Assembly (NCBI GenBank): GCA_945859605.1
Contig: OX243816.1
Coordinates: 25,000,199-25,064,198, forward strand
Source: Lumbricus rubellus
Taxonomy: Eukaryota > Annelida > Clitellata > Crassiclitellata > Lumbricidae
Reading direction: 5' to 3'
DNA length: 64,000 bases
The position numbers and the translations under genes were made by a program. Of the stretch, positions 62,763-64,000 are shown in pieces. How positions within the stretch are numbered: position 1 is the stretch's first letter; each line of letters starts with the position of its first letter. The notes below the pieces were generated by a model. That model saw only the letters and a list, made by a program, of their open reading frames with translations, searched no databases and had not been told where the DNA came from.

Positions 62763-64000
62763 CTATTATTCGTCATGTTACAAAAGGTTACTATGCCAAT
62801 TTATAGCCTCCCTCTCCCAAATCGTGCATACTGTTAGCGAAAGAACCCGTGAAGGCCACAGCGTTAAAACGCTGAATAAGTACTGACAGTCTTTGGAATA
62901 GGAACGACGTCTCCCTCGGATCGTCAGACGCCCGTGACAAGTGCCGACCTAAATCGATTAACATATCAATTCCCCTAGAATTGATGGGACCTAGTGTCTC
63001 CAGGGCCAGCGGAATGAAGTCATGTGAGGTTGTTATTGACAGATATTTTTTTCTCCTTTCTGGTATCTGCGATTTCTGCTGCTGCTCCAGCCGTGACAGC
63101 CGTTGACGGCAGATAGGAAAGTGCTAAGGTGTCGACCACGGTGACATCCCATACTAGGCAGCGTCCCGCTTTCCATGGGATAAGGGTGGTGCCATCCGGT
63201 CTCCTCCCGTCCGAGCGTAGCATGTCCCGTGGTTCTTTGACCGCTGGAAAGCCGGCTCTGATGAGGCTACGGTGGATACAATCGTTGATAGCAGCGTGTC
63301 TGGCGACACGACCAAAACCCAGAGCACAGGAGAGGCCGTGTGTTCCTCTAGCGGTGATCAGCGTGCCACACTCGCAGACGTGTGGTTGACAAATGCTGGC
63401 CCCAAGACGAAGTCCAACCGCCACTCTGATTGCCTCATCACTGAGCCTGAGGCCGCAGGATGTGATTGGCAGGCAATGTAGCCAGTCGCTAGCGTGTTGA
63501 AAGGACACGGCTTTCAGGCGCGCCTGTTCGCTCTGCTCTGTGGTTGAGAGGAGTAGATCAGAGAGCTCTTTGTGTAGAATCGGGGTGTCCCATTTCAATT
63601 GTATGTTCGATGGAGAGTACTCTTCCAGCGACAACCCGGTAGTTGATTGCCAGAGCGTGGATAGGTTAGTGAAATGCGTATCCGGTTGACTGTCTAGCGC
63701 GCTGATGATGCTGGACTGGAGCTCGAAGGTGCCTGCGGCCGATGCTAAAAAAGCGGGAAGTGCCAGCGAGGACGCCCTTCGAATGCCCAGTCCGCCCAAA
63801 CTGGTGGGTAGAGTAGCTTGTTGCCACTGCCTGTCAGTGAAGTCAATGTTCAGGATGCGTTGTAAACCCTTCCTTAGGATTTTATCATAAGTTTCTAAAA
63901 CCGGATGATTTACGCATGGAGCACATCTCAAAGTGTATATTAGTCTAGGAGTGCCAAGTGAGTGTCTGAGAATCAGCAGGGCGTCCTGACGGGTTATCAT
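62763..64000 (-). pseudogene. R2-type LINE fragment H, post-RT region to 3' end, runs off the window
   Basis: Best-preserved C-terminal half. Minus-strand blocks in order: DALLILRHSLGTPRLIYTLR, TDRQWQQATLPTSLGGLGIR, SLALPAFLASAAGT. Next is the knuckle CQPHVCECGT...HGLSC with GFGRVARH (63,326-63,395), then endonuclease GRRPDGTTLIPW (~63,200) and WDVTVVDTLALSYL (~63,140). After a frameshift near 63,030 come FIPLALETLGPINSR and DPRETSFLFQRL. A stop and (AAT)n tail follow. Reverse transcriptase lies beyond 64,000. Confidence 0.88.

Noticed and set aside
62246..62776. Asn-rich protein joined to an endonuclease domain
   Set aside because: The poly-Asn is the (AAT)n tail of LINE H, directly abutting LINE F. 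It is not a fusion gene.
40440..64000. Array of host genes with a conserved Cys/His domain
   Set aside because: The repeated CxCG...HGLSC and RPDG blocks belong to LINE proteins, are frameshifted, have (AAT)n tails and lack introns.

Overview
The window is nuclear DNA of a repeat-rich marine invertebrate. The only confident host gene is split by introns full of transposons. Almost everything else is mobile DNA: LTR retrotransposons, LINEs, SINE-like elements, and cut-and-paste transposons with their short derivatives. A Gmr1-type Ty3/gypsy element (integrase before reverse transcriptase), L2-like LINE tails and restriction-endonuclease-type LINEs fit a deuterostome such as an echinoderm or hemichordate, but the phylum is inferred, not shown.

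Host gene (2,387-29,833, + strand): four in-phase exons encode the last (a') thioredoxin domain of a protein disulfide isomerase and end in the ER-retention signal KDEL. The active site reads CSLC instead of the usual CGHC. Upstream exons lie before the window. The introns measure about 19.8, 0.9 and 6.2 kb and hold most of the left-half transposons.

Left half, nested transposons (4,492-17,557): a short element of a 'GGACATTA(G/T)CCCC' family, flanked by a 9-bp duplication, appears to have been hit by a transposon of about 3.5 kb. That transposon has long (about 0.75 kb) inverted repeats, each made of five ~150-bp subrepeats. It carries a broken gene whose motifs recall XPG/FEN-like nucleases followed by a Cys-rich tail, so an Academ-like transposon is my working hypothesis. 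A 7.3-kb Gmr1-like retrotransposon later entered its left inverted repeat, and two more short elements of the first family entered its gene, each with a precise 9-bp duplication.

Middle (17.5-36 kb): Tc1/mariner-like and hAT-like elements, five copies of a SINE-like element with a (GAT)n tail, tRNA-headed SINEs, L2/CR1/RTE-like LINE pieces, two unusual palindromes, and an 87-bp segment copied between the intron edge and a transposon.

Right half (36.8-64 kb): a degenerate Ty1/copia element (36,894-40,176), a BEL/Pao element with identical LTRs but a broken interior (42,292-47,696), and at least eight fragments of LINEs of the R2-like type (CCHC knuckle plus restriction-like endonuclease), all on the minus strand and often tailed by (AAT)n. 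LTR divergence by eye gives the order BEL (0/230), Gmr1 (about 6/1006), copia (about 7/198), youngest first.

All identifications are by eye from motifs and alignments; no database search was run.
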